Source: an uncultured Burkholderiales bacterium | Lineage (GTDB): Bacteria; Pseudomonadota; Gammaproteobacteria; Burkholderiales; Burkholderiaceae_C | Direction: 5' to 3' | DNA: 64,000 bases | NCBI GenBank assembly: GCA_903838355.1 | Contig: CAILYC010000031.1 | Span: forward strand, 23,874-87,873 | Shown: positions 25,803 through 34,299 of the stretch, piece by piece | Numbering within the stretch: the stretch's first letter is position 1 | How the letters are laid out: each line of letters opens with the position of its first letter | Notes under the pieces: generated by a model | Told to the model about the DNA's origin: nothing | The model's database searches: none | Seen by the model: only the letters and a program-made list of their open reading frames with translations | Made by a program: the position numbers and the translations under genes

Positions 25803-27203
25803 ATGTCCGCAGTCCTCTCCCCATTTGACCCCAGTCCTTACGCTGACCCTGCGGCTGCGCAGTTGCGCATTCCTCCTCACTCCATGGAGGCCGAGTCCAG
25901 CGTTTTAGGTGGACTTTTGCTCGACAACGCCTCGTGGGACCGCATTGGGGATTTGCTGGTTGAGAATGATTTTTATCGTTTTGAAAATCGTTTGATCTTC
26001 TCTTCGGTGGCCGCACTCATCAATGCGAACAAGCCCGCTGATGTGATCACCGTCTACGAGTCCTTGCAAAACATGGGCCGAGCCGAAGAGGTTGGCGGAC
26101 TGTCCTATTTGAACTCTTTGGCGCAATATGTGCCGAGTGCAGCCAACATTCGCCGCTATGGCGAGATCGTGCGTGAGCGATCTATTTTGCGAAAACTCGT
26201 CACCGCTAGCGACGAGATCGCCACCCACGCCTTCAATCCTCAGGGCAAACAAGTCGACCAAATATTGGATGAGGCCGAGCAAAAAATCTTCAACATCGGT
26301 GAAGAAGGCTCGCGCATGAAGCAAGGCTTTCAGTCGATGGACGTCTTGACGCTGGAGTTGATGGACCGCATTGATGAGATGTCACAAAACCCCAATGACA
26401 TCACTGGGGTGCCCACCGGCTTTTATGACTTGGACCGCATGACCTCGGGCTTTCAGCCTGGGGACTTGATTGTGCTGGCAGCTCGCCCCTCTATGGGCAA
26501 GACCGCGTTGGCCATCAACATCGCCGAGCACGTTGCCGTCGAGGAGCAGCTTCCCGTGGCGGTGTTCTCCATGGAGATGGGGGCCTCACAGTTGGCCATA
26601 CGTATTGTGGGCTCCATCGGTCGAATTGATCAAAGTCATTTGCGAACAGGAAAGCTGAGCCAAGACGAGTGGCCCAAGCTCACCGAGACCATTGAAAAAC
26701 TCAGAAACATTGCGCTTCACATTGATGAGACACCCGGACTCACCCCCAATCAGTTGCGCAGCAATGCAAGACGGTTGGCCAAAAAATGCGGCAAACTCGG
26801 TTTGATCGTTGTGGACTATTTGCAATTGATGTCGGGCTCATCAAGCGAAGGCGACAACCGCTCTACTGAACTTGGTGAAATTTCACGGGGCCTCAAAATG
26901 CTGGCCAAAGAGTTGCAGTGCCCGGTCTTGGCACTCTCACAGCTCAACCGAAGCGTTGAGACGCGCAACGACAAACGCCCCATGATGAGCGACTTGCGGG
27001 AATCGGGGGCCATTGAGCAAGACGCCGACGTCATCATGTTCATCTACCGCGATGATTACTACAATAAAGACAGCAAGGAGCCTGGTGTGGCCGAAGTTTT
27101 GATCACCAAGCACAGAAATGGGCCGACTGGGGTGGTGAAACTCACTTTCCTCAAAAGTATCACCAAGTTCGAGTCCATGGCCTCCACAGGTGGCGACTAT
27201 TGA
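25803..27203 (+). CDS. dnaB: Replicative DNA helicase DnaB
   Basis: A 466-residue hexameric helicase. The N-terminal domain starts near IPPHSMEAESSVLGGLLLDN, Walker A is ARPSMGKTALA, the DnaB motifs LIVVDYLQLMSG and SQLNRSVETRNDKRPMMSDL are intact, and no intein is present. The ribosome site is weak. It follows the ribosomal operon, as in many betaproteobacteria, but with its own control region. Confidence 0.97.
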   Translation: MSAVLSPFDPSPYADPAAAQLRIPPHSMEAESSVLGGLLLDNASWDRIGDLLVENDFYRFENRLIFSSVAALINANKPADVITVYESLQNMGRAEEVGGLSYLNSLAQYVPSAANIRRYGEIVRERSILRKLVTASDEIATHAFNPQGKQVDQILDEAEQKIFNIGEEGSRMKQGFQSMDVLTLELMDRIDEMSQNPNDITGVPTGFYDLDRMTSGFQPGDLIVLAARPSMGKTALAINIAEHVAVEEQLPVAVFSMEMGASQLAIRIVGSIGRIDQSHLRTGKLSQDEWPKLTETIEKLRNIALHIDETPGLTPNQLRSNARRLAKKCGKLGLIVVDYLQLMSGSSSEGDNRSTELGEISRGLKMLAKELQCPVLALSQLNRSVETRNDKRPMMSDLRESGAIEQDADVIMFIYRDDYYNKDSKEPGVAEVLITKHRNGPTGVVKLTFLKSITKFESMASTGGDY

Positions 27204-27219
27204 GTGGAAAAGTTCACGC

Positions 27220-28416
27220 ATGAAAATTATTGAAAGTTTTGCCGACATCTCCCGTTTTGTGGCCTTGCGCCGCGATATCCACGCCCACCCAGAGCTCGGC
27301 TTTGAGGAGCACAGAACCGCTGCCTTGGTGGCACAGTTGCTCAGCGAATGGGGCCTTGAGGTTCACACTGGTATTGCTGGCACCGGTGTGGTTGGCGTGT
27401 TAAAGCGTGGACACTCAATGCGTTCGATGGGTCTCAGAGCCGACTTGGATGCTTTGCCGCTACAAGAGGACAATCACTTTGCCCACCGCTCTCAGCACGA
27501 TGGTCGCATGCACGCGTGTGGTCATGATGGTCACACCACCATGCTCTTGGCCGCGGCCTGGCACTTGTCCCAATCCAAGGCGGATTTCGATGGCTGTGTG
27601 AATTTTATTTTTCAGCCCGCTGAAGAGATGGGAAAAGCTGGCGCTTTGAAGATGATCCAAGAGGGTCTCTTTGAGCGTTTTCCATGCGACGCCGTTTTTG
27701 CCCTGCACAACTTTTATTTGGACGGGGTCGCTCACTTTGCCACCAACCACGGGGCCTTGATGGCGTCGAGCAACACCTGGCGCATCGACATTCACGGACA
27801 AGGCACCCATGCCTCTTTGCCCCATACAGGGATTGACCCGGTGGCGGCCACCATCAACTTGGCCCAGCAGCTTCAAAGTTTGATTGCCAAGGTGGTGAGT
27901 TCAACCGAACGAGCTCTCTTGGCGGTGACTCAAATCCAAGGCTCGGGTGCACCCAACGTCATTCCCGATGTGGCGTGGGTTGGGGGCACGGTGAGAACGT
28001 TTTCAGAAAACGTTTTGGACGATATTGAAAAGGCCATGCGCCAACTCGCACTGGGCGTTGCGCAAGCCCACGGTTGCCGCGCCGAAGTGAGCTTTCGGCG
28101 TGCCTCGCCTCCCTTGGTGAACCATGAAAAAGAAGCACGCTTTGCCGCCCAGGTCATGCGCGAGATCGTGGGAGACGAGGCTGTCAATGAGCACTACATC
28201 CCCATCATGAGTGCAGAGGACTTTGCCCACATGCTCAAAGTCAGGCCCGGTTGCTACGCTTTCATTGGCAACGGCAATGGTGAACACCGCTTGGCCCAGC
28301 ACGGCGCGGGTCCTTGCATCATTCACAACACCTCTTTTGATTTCAACGATGAGATCATTCCTGTGGGTGCCAGTTATTTTGTGCGCTTGGTAGAACGTTG
28401 GTTAGAACAAAGGTAG
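27220..28416 (+). CDS. M20 family amidohydrolase (hippurate/N-acyl amino acid hydrolase type)
   Basis: About 398 residues from ATG 27220 (MKIIESFADISRFVALRRDI); the frame opens with GTG at 27190 inside dnaB. The M20D motifs are present: HAHPELGFEEHRTA, GLRADLDALP, and the metal site HACGHDGHTTMLL, then FIFQPAEE. Relatives cleave N-acyl or N-aroyl amino acids, such as hippurate, to the free acid. Eight bases separate it from the Bug receptor gene, so the two are probably co-transcribed, with the receptor collecting a related acid. Confidence 0.92.
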   Translation: MKIIESFADISRFVALRRDIHAHPELGFEEHRTAALVAQLLSEWGLEVHTGIAGTGVVGVLKRGHSMRSMGLRADLDALPLQEDNHFAHRSQHDGRMHACGHDGHTTMLLAAAWHLSQSKADFDGCVNFIFQPAEEMGKAGALKMIQEGLFERFPCDAVFALHNFYLDGVAHFATNHGALMASSNTWRIDIHGQGTHASLPHTGIDPVAATINLAQQLQSLIAKVVSSTERALLAVTQIQGSGAPNVIPDVAWVGGTVRTFSENVLDDIEKAMRQLALGVAQAHGCRAEVSFRRASPPLVNHEKEARFAAQVMREIVGDEAVNEHYIPIMSAEDFAHMLKVRPGCYAFIGNGNGEHRLAQHGAGPCIIHNTSFDFNDEIIPVGASYFVRLVERWLEQR

Positions 28417-28423
28417 ATCCATC

Positions 28424-29407
28424 ATGAAAACGTGTTTCTTGAAGTTTTCTTTTCGTGTTGGCCTGAGTGCCGCCTTGTGTGTATTGTGCATGTTAAGCGC
28501 TGGTGGTGCCAATGGCGCTGAGCGGTTGATCAAGATCATTGTGCCCTTTGGGCCCGGTGCAGTCCAAGACACCGTGGCCAGGACGTTTAGCAATGAGTTG
28601 GGTCTTGCCTTGGGAGCCACGGTCATCATTGAAAACCATGCAGGAGCCGGAGGCACCATTGGCACCAATTTGGTGGCCAAGGCCGCGCCCGACGGCAACA
28701 CTTTGCTCATGGCCGCAGCCTCCCAGACCTTGGCAGGGCACTTGTATGAAAAACTGCCCTATGACCCCGTCAAAGATTTCAGCACGGTCACTTTGGTTGG
28801 CTACTCGGGTTATGTGATCGCCGCACCCACCAGTTTGGCTGTGAAAGACCTCAAGGACTATATCTCTTACATCAAGGCCAAGCCCGGCCAGTTCAACTAT
28901 GCGTCGGCCGGCAATGGATCTGCTTCCCATTTAGGCATGGCCTCCTTTTTAGCACGTGCTGGTTTACAAATGCAGCACATCCCGATGAAGGCCACCGGAG
29001 ATGCGGTCAACGAGGTCTTGGCCAATCGCGTGCAAGGCGTGACTGCAGCCACCATTGGCGTGGTCGGGTTTCGGCAAGATGCCAGGATCAAACTCTTGGC
29101 CTACACGGGAGTCAAGCGCTCGCAGTTTTTGCCAGAACTCCCAACGGTGGCAGAAAGCGGATTGCCTGGCTACTCGTTTGATTCTTGGATGGGACTGTTG
29201 GGGCCAGCCAATATTCCAAAAGCGCAAAACGATCAAATCAACAATGCCATGATCAAGGTCTTGGCCGAGTCTGCTGTGCAAGATCGACTGCTTCGTCTGG
29301 GTCTGGAAATTCAGACGGCCAGCAGTGAAGAGTTTGAGAAAATTTTGCGCCAAGACTGGATCAATGCCGGGGTGATTGTGAAGGCGTCAGGGGCCAAATT
29401 GGAATGA
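28424..29407 (+). CDS. Bug/TctC-family tripartite tricarboxylate transporter substrate-binding protein
   Basis: A complete 327-residue receptor with an N-terminal signal peptide (cleavage near GGANGA-ERL) and the family motifs IKIIVPFGPGAVQDTVARTF, AGAGGTIGTNLVAKA and the C-terminal RLGLEIQTASSEEF. It is a periplasmic solute-binding protein; no membrane subunits of the transporter (TctA, TctB) are nearby, as is usual for the expanded Bug family. It follows the amidohydrolase directly and is convergent with the LigB-like gene. Confidence 0.93.
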   Translation: MKTCFLKFSFRVGLSAALCVLCMLSAGGANGAERLIKIIVPFGPGAVQDTVARTFSNELGLALGATVIIENHAGAGGTIGTNLVAKAAPDGNTLLMAAASQTLAGHLYEKLPYDPVKDFSTVTLVGYSGYVIAAPTSLAVKDLKDYISYIKAKPGQFNYASAGNGSASHLGMASFLARAGLQMQHIPMKATGDAVNEVLANRVQGVTAATIGVVGFRQDARIKLLAYTGVKRSQFLPELPTVAESGLPGYSFDSWMGLLGPANIPKAQNDQINNAMIKVLAESAVQDRLLRLGLEIQTASSEEFEKILRQDWINAGVIVKASGAKLE

Positions 29408-29445
29408 GGTCTTCGGTCGCGTTGGCATGTGTCACAAAACCTTGT

Positions 29446-29473
29446 CTTGAGCAGTGAAGAAAATGGGCTCAAG
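29446..29473. terminator. Convergent hairpin between the Bug receptor and LigB-like genes
   Basis: CTTGAGC (29446-29452) and GCTCAAG (29467-29473) are perfect inverted copies around a 14-base loop, overlapping the stop codon of the LigB-like gene. There is no T-run on either strand, so intrinsic termination is doubtful. Confidence 0.35.
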
Positions 29474-30539
29474 TCGTTTCAAAAAGTGCAAACACCTTGT
29501 TGGAATTGAAAACATGGGTTTGCACAAAATCACTCCAAGCTACTTTTCTGCCAAGCGCCTCCATGGCACCTAGGAGTGGGCACCAGTTCAAGATTTCTTG
29601 CTGACCAGCGTCTTCAAAGTCCTCGGTGCTTTGCGCTCTCCAGAACCCAAAGTGGTTGCTTTTCATCGCGTCGTACAGTGCGCGGTCGCTCGGTGTATCG
29701 GGCCTGAGCCGAAAGGTCTTGTCGCAAAGGAAGGCGTGTGACCAACTCGATGACGCCATGAGGGCGACACGCCAAGGAGAGTCCCGCAAAGTTTTGGCAA
29801 TTTGAGCCCCCATGTCCATGCAGCGCGCGGGACTCGGCCCCGGGGGGTCAAAGTCAAGCACCTCGTTCATTTGCGTCATGAAGCCTTTGGCGCTGATCAC
29901 TCGCCGGCCGTAGCAATTGATGGGCATGGTGACCGTGGGGTAAGGCCATCCTTGGCGGTCGTAGTCCAAGTAAAGAATGGCATTCATGAAGGCGTGTGCC
30001 ACACTGCTGTGGTGCAAAGGCTTATAGGCATAGGCTACATCAAAGTGCGCGTTGATGAGCCCGGCTGTGATCAGCTTGGCCGCCTCTGGGTGACCTTTGA
30101 GTCGGTAGTGCAATTGTGGCCCTTCGCCCCAGGCATTGGGCTTGCCGCCCTCCATCATGGAAGATCCTTGTGCGTGTCGCCAAGGGTACAAATCCATGTC
30201 GGGGTATGCACATACGCTGAAAGCCGGGATCACGTCTTCGCGAAAATTCTCGTATTGATCGTCCCCCCAAATGAGCACCAAGTCGGGCTTGAAGTCGTCA
30301 AGGGCTTTGCGCACGTGTCGGAACCTCTCGACCAAGGCAGCTCGGTGAGCGACTGCACCTTGGGCTCCATCGTCATGACCCCATTCGGCCTGCATCTCTG
30401 TGGGCCAATGCTTGGGGTCTTTGTGCTCGGGGGCGATGGATGGGTCTTGGAGGGTTTTTTTGAGGATCCAAGACATCTGCTCATCGGGTGAGCTCAGTGG
30501 CGGGTAGTGCGAGAGTCCCAAGCCCAGTATTTCAGCCAT
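29469..30539 (-). CDS. LigB-like class III extradiol dioxygenase family protein
   Basis: A 356-residue protein starting MAEILGLGLSHYPPLSSPD, where the early His matches the first iron ligand of LigB-type enzymes; the block VLIWGDDQYENF and the late TNEL-like region replaced here by SSWSHAFLCDKT also fit the family. Class III extradiol dioxygenases open catechol-type rings beside the diol. It is longer than LigB (about 300 residues), and no alpha (LigA-like) gene is adjacent. Near it are an amidohydrolase and a Bug receptor, which supports aromatic catabolism. Substrate unknown. Confidence 0.8.
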   Translation of the reverse strand: MAEILGLGLSHYPPLSSPDEQMSWILKKTLQDPSIAPEHKDPKHWPTEMQAEWGHDDGAQGAVAHRAALVERFRHVRKALDDFKPDLVLIWGDDQYENFREDVIPAFSVCAYPDMDLYPWRHAQGSSMMEGGKPNAWGEGPQLHYRLKGHPEAAKLITAGLINAHFDVAYAYKPLHHSSVAHAFMNAILYLDYDRQGWPYPTVTMPINCYGRRVISAKGFMTQMNEVLDFDPPGPSPARCMDMGAQIAKTLRDSPWRVALMASSSWSHAFLCDKTFRLRPDTPSDRALYDAMKSNHFGFWRAQSTEDFEDAGQQEILNWCPLLGAMEALGRKVAWSDFVQTHVFNSNKVFALFETT

Positions 30540-30574
30540 GAATTCAACCTGCCTTTCCCCGTCAAGAATTGTTT

Positions 30575-32248
30575 CTACAGCGCATCGCTGGCAAAGTCTG
30601 CCAGTCTTGAGCGCTCGCCTCGGGCCAAGGTGATGTGTCCACCATGTGGCCAGCCCTTGAATTTGTCCACTGCATAGGTCAGTCCCGAGGAGCCTTCGGT
30701 GAGGTAGGGCGTGTCGATTTGTGCCAAGTTGCCCATGCAGATGATTTTGGTGCCAGGGCCTGCCCGGGTAATGAGTGTTTTCATTTGCTTGGGGGTCAAG
30801 TTCTGGGCCTCATCGATGATCACGTATTTGTTCAAAAAGGTGCGACCGCGCATGAAGTTCAAGCTCTTGATTTTGATGCGACTTCGGATGAGCTCATTGG
30901 TGGCAGCACGCCCCCATTCGCCAGAACCGGTGTCGGTCTTGGCCAAGACCTCCAAATTGTCGTCCAAGGCGCCCATCCAAGGGCCCATTTTTTCTTCTTC
31001 AGTGCCGGGCAAGAAGCCGATGTCTTCACCCACACTCACAGTCGCGCGCGTCATGATGATCTCGGTGTAGCGCCTGTCGTCGAGCACTTGGGTCAGACCT
31101 GAGGCCAGGGCCAACAAGGTTTTACCAGTTCCCGCTGTTCCCGTCAAAGTGACAAAATCGATATCAGGGTCCAAGAGCAAATTGAGGGCAAAATTTTGCT
31201 CACGGTTTCTGGCGGTCACTCCCCAAACGGCATTCTTGACATGATTGAAGTCTTTGAGGGTTTTAAAAACAGCGGTTTTGCCGCGAATTTCAGTGACCCG
31301 TGCGTAAAGGCTGGGTTCACCTGGGGACTCAAAGAACACAAATTGATTGATGTGCAAGTCCGGCACGATGGGACCTGTAATGCGGTAAAAGGTGTGACTG
31401 CCGCTTTGCCAGCTCTCGACGGTTTTACCGTTCTTGAGCCAAAAGTCTGCAGGCAAGGACAGCCAGCCGCTGTAGAGGAGGTCGCCGTCTTCCAGCGTTT
31501 TGTCGTTTTGATAGTCCTCTGCGGCCAGGCCCAAGGCGCGTGCTTTCACGCGCATATTGATGTCTTTGGAGACCAGCACCACTTCACGCTGGGGGTGAAG
31601 TTTGCCCAGTGCTTGCACGACGCCTAAAATTTGATTGTCCGCTTTGCCCTGGGGTAAGCTCAAGGGCAGTTCTGCCACCAAGGCTTGGGTTTGAAAAAAG
31701 AGCTTGCCACCCACCTCTTTGTGGCCTGTGCCTGAGAGGGGTAAGCCGTTGATCATGTCGGACTCGACGGTGGCGGCCAAGGCATCCAAGGATCGACTGG
31801 TTTGGCGGGCATTCCTGGCCACTTCGGTCATGCCTTTTTTGTGACCATCGAGCTCTTCGAGCACGATCATGGGCAAAAAGACATCGTGTTCTTCAAAGCG
31901 AAACAAGCACATCGGGTCGTGCATCAGCACGTTGGTGTCCAAGACAAAGAGCTTTGTGACGTCGGTGCTTTTTTTCTTGCTGGCTTTGGGCTTGGGAGTG
32001 GCCGTGATGGTGTAAGGGGTTGTCGGTTTTTTCTCCAAACCGCTTGAAGCGCTGCCGCCCAAAGTGGCGGAGTGGGGCTCGTGTTTGAAGGGTTCAGGGG
32101 TCTTCAATGCTTGCGGTTTAGGGTCGAGGGGACTGTTTTGAAACGATGCCACTTGTTGTCGCTTGGCGCTTTTGCCTGAACTGGCGCTTTGTGTGGCGTC
32201 AGGGCTCAAGAGTGAAGCGCGTTTGGAGGGTGCTGGGGGCAATGGCAT
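30575..32248 (-). CDS. PhoH family ATPase with N-terminal PIN domain (YlaK-like)
   Basis: A 557-residue protein. A disordered Ser/Pro/Lys-rich lead of about 95 residues is followed by a PIN nuclease domain (KLFVLDTNVLMHDP, then LEELDGHKKG) and a PhoH ATPase domain with Walker A GTAGTGKTLLA and Walker B YVIIDEAQNLTPKQM. The PIN-PhoH combination is thought to act in RNA handling as a nuclease/helicase-like protein. It lies 35 bases downstream of nothing on its strand except the peroxiredoxin, from which a terminator separates it. Confidence 0.92.
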   Translation of the reverse strand: MPLPPAPSKRASLLSPDATQSASSGKSAKRQQVASFQNSPLDPKPQALKTPEPFKHEPHSATLGGSASSGLEKKPTTPYTITATPKPKASKKKSTDVTKLFVLDTNVLMHDPMCLFRFEEHDVFLPMIVLEELDGHKKGMTEVARNARQTSRSLDALAATVESDMINGLPLSGTGHKEVGGKLFFQTQALVAELPLSLPQGKADNQILGVVQALGKLHPQREVVLVSKDINMRVKARALGLAAEDYQNDKTLEDGDLLYSGWLSLPADFWLKNGKTVESWQSGSHTFYRITGPIVPDLHINQFVFFESPGEPSLYARVTEIRGKTAVFKTLKDFNHVKNAVWGVTARNREQNFALNLLLDPDIDFVTLTGTAGTGKTLLALASGLTQVLDDRRYTEIIMTRATVSVGEDIGFLPGTEEEKMGPWMGALDDNLEVLAKTDTGSGEWGRAATNELIRSRIKIKSLNFMRGRTFLNKYVIIDEAQNLTPKQMKTLITRAGPGTKIICMGNLAQIDTPYLTEGSSGLTYAVDKFKGWPHGGHITLARGERSRLADFASDAL

Positions 32249-32353
32249 GGGGTGTGTCTAGGTGAATTGAAAATGATGGGGGGACAAAAAAGCGTGAGCA
32301 GCATCTCGCTGGCCATGGGGTTTGATGTGGCGTTTTGCAGCAGACAATAAAAA

Positions 32354-32375
32354 GCCGCCAAGGCGACTTGGCGGC
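32354..32375 (-). terminator. Intrinsic terminator downstream of the peroxiredoxin gene
   Basis: A perfect nine-base stem GCCGCCAAG/CTTGGCGGC with a four-base loop; read on the minus strand it is followed by TTTTTATT. It lies about 165 bases after the peroxiredoxin stop and just before the PhoH gene, so it insulates the two minus-strand genes. The rest of the 293-base gap (32249-32541) shows nothing else. Confidence 0.85.
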
Positions 32376-32541
32376 CGTGTGCAAGACAAGAACAAAAGGG
32401 TCATGGAGGCTTGAGCGTTCAAGAGGGGATGGTCAAAAGTGACTGGCCAAACAACATCGTTGAAACATCATAACCCACTGAAATGACGACGCTGAGAAAT
32501 ACTTTCTCTAGGGGCTTTGCTCGGGGGGTGAAGGCAGGCTT

Positions 32542-33033
32542 TTAAGCGACGGCGGCAGTAGCGGGTTTTTTCAAGGCTTTGACAGCTTTGAGAACTTCGT
32601 CCACGTGGCCAGGGACCTTGAGGCCGCGCCACTCTTCTTTAAGTAGGCCATCGGCGCCCACCAAAAAAGTGCTGCGCTCGATGCCTTTGACTTTTTTGCC
32701 ATACATAATTTTGTTTTTCACAACACCAAACATGTGACACATTTTCTCTTCCGTGTCTGCAATCAACTCGAAGGGGAGTTCAAGTTTGGTTTTGAAGTCG
32801 TCGTGGGACTTCATGTTGTCGCGAGATACTCCAAAAATCACCGCCCCAGCCTTGGTGAAGTCTTTGTACTTGTCGCGAAATTGCATGGCCTCTGTGGTGC
32901 AGCCTGGTGTATTGTCTTTGGGGTAAAAGTAAAGCACCACAATCTTGCCCGTGTGCGAGTGATTGGTCACTCGCAAGCCGCCAGTTGCAATGGACTCAAA
33001 TTCAGGAAGGGGTTTGTTGACAACGATTGCCAT
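32542..33033 (-). CDS. Peroxiredoxin, AhpC/TSA family (BCP/PrxQ type)
   Basis: About 163 residues from ATG 33033 (MAIVVNKPLPEFESIATGGL); the frame is open to 33117 but that part has no family similarity. The peroxidatic cysteine is in YFYPKDNTPGCTTEAMQFRD, and the resolving Cys five residues later in classical PrxQ is replaced by Thr-Glu-Ala, so it is a 1-Cys or atypical form. The C-terminus ALKKPATAAVA is Ala/Lys-rich. It reduces peroxides with thioredoxin or another thiol. Confidence 0.9.
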   Translation of the reverse strand: MAIVVNKPLPEFESIATGGLRVTNHSHTGKIVVLYFYPKDNTPGCTTEAMQFRDKYKDFTKAGAVIFGVSRDNMKSHDDFKTKLELPFELIADTEEKMCHMFGVVKNKIMYGKKVKGIERSTFLVGADGLLKEEWRGLKVPGHVDEVLKAVKALKKPATAAVA

Positions 33034-33122
33034 AGATCTTCTATCCAATGTGACATAAGGGGCCGCACAGTCTAGGCGGCAACCTGCTATTTTAACTTGA
33101 ATTTGAGTCAATCCCAAGGCCC

Positions 33123-33148
33123 CAGAGCGCTAATTTTAGGACGCTCTG
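33123..33148. repeat. Imperfect hairpin at the left side of the IS605-like remnant
   Basis: CAGAGCG (33123-33129) pairs with CGCTCTG (33142-33148); inside it CTAA pairs with TTAG, leaving a GA bulge. Subterminal bulged hairpins of this kind mark the ends of IS200/IS605 elements, and this one lies at the outer side of the tnpA fragment. It might also be a simple transcription-linked hairpin. Confidence 0.4.
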
Positions 33149-33339
33149 ACTTGTGCGTGATGGCGCAAAACAAGGTATTTGCAGGCCAAATTGAATCCAT
33201 TGTGCAGGCCCGGTTTTTGGGTTCCAATCCCCCCATCAGCGCATTAAGAAGAGGATTTTTTGAACAAATGTGAGCGCATTTCCCGCCCTCGGCGCGAGCC
33301 AGGGGGGGTCTAGCGAAGGGGATTGCTAACGCGCCCCAG

Positions 33340-33425
33340 TCCTGCGAGCGCTGCGAGCGCTGACGGTCTTGAAACTCCGGCGTCAGTGCTTTTCGCCGAT
33401 ACTGGGCCACGAACACCACAGGTGG
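33340..33425 (-). pseudogene. Fragment of an IS200-like tnpA (Y1 transposase)
   Basis: On the minus strand the codons before 33419 read VVFVAQYRRKALTPEF, which resembles the N-terminal strand of IS200/IS605 TnpA (typically YHxVFxxKYRRKxL). The frame has a stop just upstream, and downstream the sequence degenerates with a tandem duplication (CTGCGAGCG twice, 33342-33359). The HUH motif and catalytic Tyr cannot be found. It points away from the tnpB fragment, the divergent order of IS605. Confidence 0.5.
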
Positions 33426-33509
33426 TTTATGTTACAACCCCGTGAGAGCTTGAGCGATGGTTGTTTTACCTTCTTGCGACATGATTTTGGCTGTGCATAA
33501 TACCAGTAT

Positions 33510-33624
33510 GCAAATTGCAACCGACCCCGTTGTTACCCAACACCCGCGCAAGCCCAAACACTGCTTGCCTGGATTGGCTGTCAGCGCTTCATCTACAACG
33601 CCAAGGTGGGCGAGGATCGGTATT
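33510..33624 (+). pseudogene. 5' fragment of an IS605-type tnpB gene
   Basis: One frame reads CYPTPAQAQTLLAWIGCQRF followed by IYNAKVGEDRYF. This matches the N-terminus of TnpB proteins, RNA-guided nucleases carried by IS200/IS605 elements. The likely start (ATGCAAATTGCA at 33509) is in another frame, so a deletion separates it from the rest, and the similarity stops after DRYFK where a microsatellite begins. No RuvC domain is left. Confidence 0.55.
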
Positions 33625-33692
33625 TCAAACCCGCTGCATCCATCCCTATGAGCCTCAACACAGGGGGGGGCTGGCATGTGTCGTTCAAAGGT

Positions 33693-33761
<69 letters not shown>

Positions 33762-33884
33762 GCAGCCGTGCCTGAACCCAGTGTGCAGTAGACGACCGAA
33801 TACCTGATGCCGTTCACCGCGTGCGAGCTGCACAATGTCACCGTGGGTGTTTGACGACAATGACCTTGATCGTGGTGTGAACCT

Positions 33885-33975
33885 GCCGCTGGCCGGCAGT
33901 GATGGTCAGTCGTCAGGGTGGCAACACCCAGGCGCTTGGGTCGTTGACCCAAGAAACCACCGCGACAGCCTAGGC
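33885..33975 (+). pseudogene. Possible 3' tail fragment of the tnpB gene
   Basis: A forward frame reads VSRQGGNTQALGSLTQETTA before a stop. Similar Gly/Gln/Thr tails followed by GSxxQET occur after the zinc ribbon in some betaproteobacterial TnpB proteins, as far as I recall. The zinc ribbon itself is absent. It would mean that the centre of tnpB was deleted. Confidence 0.3.
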
Positions 33976-34270
33976 TTAGCGGGGGGAGAATTCATCAATT
34001 TGGAGGGTTCAGTGGTTGACTCATCTGCAATCATGGTTATTGTTGAGAAAAAGTGCCTCTTCACCCGCATTTTGGCAAGGCCTCCCAAAGTTTTCTTGAA
34101 TTTGCATGTGCGCCGGTACTTTGATGCAATGGTCGGGGATGGTGAACGGCGATCAATGAACGCTTAAATTTGGCCGTTGGCATCATGCCTTTGGATGCAA
34201 AAAAGTTGGATTTTGCTCGTGATGGTTGCACGAATGACGGTAGGGATGGGTCTGCGTCGCAGGCCTATGA

Positions 34271-34299
34271 AACGTTAAACCGGCAAACGTTAAACCGGC
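34271..34299. repeat. Tandem 15-base repeat across the 3' end of the oxygenase gene
   Basis: AACGTTAAACCGGC occurs at 34271-34284 and again at 34286-34299, a period of 15 bases. The right copy contains the stop and last codons of the oxygenase gene (Gln-Pro-Val-stop), so the duplication copied the gene end outward. Each unit begins with the palindrome AACGTT. Confidence 0.75.

Noticed and set aside
33108..33419. Minus-strand frame of 103 codons taken as a complete gene
   Set aside because: Only its first 16 or so residues resemble anything (TnpA); the rest is degenerate, so it is described as a pseudogene fragment.
33835..34167. Plus-strand frame of 110 codons in the decayed region
   Set aside because: No ribosome site, no family pattern, and it conflicts with the tnpB-tail reading in another frame; kept only as part of the decayed region.
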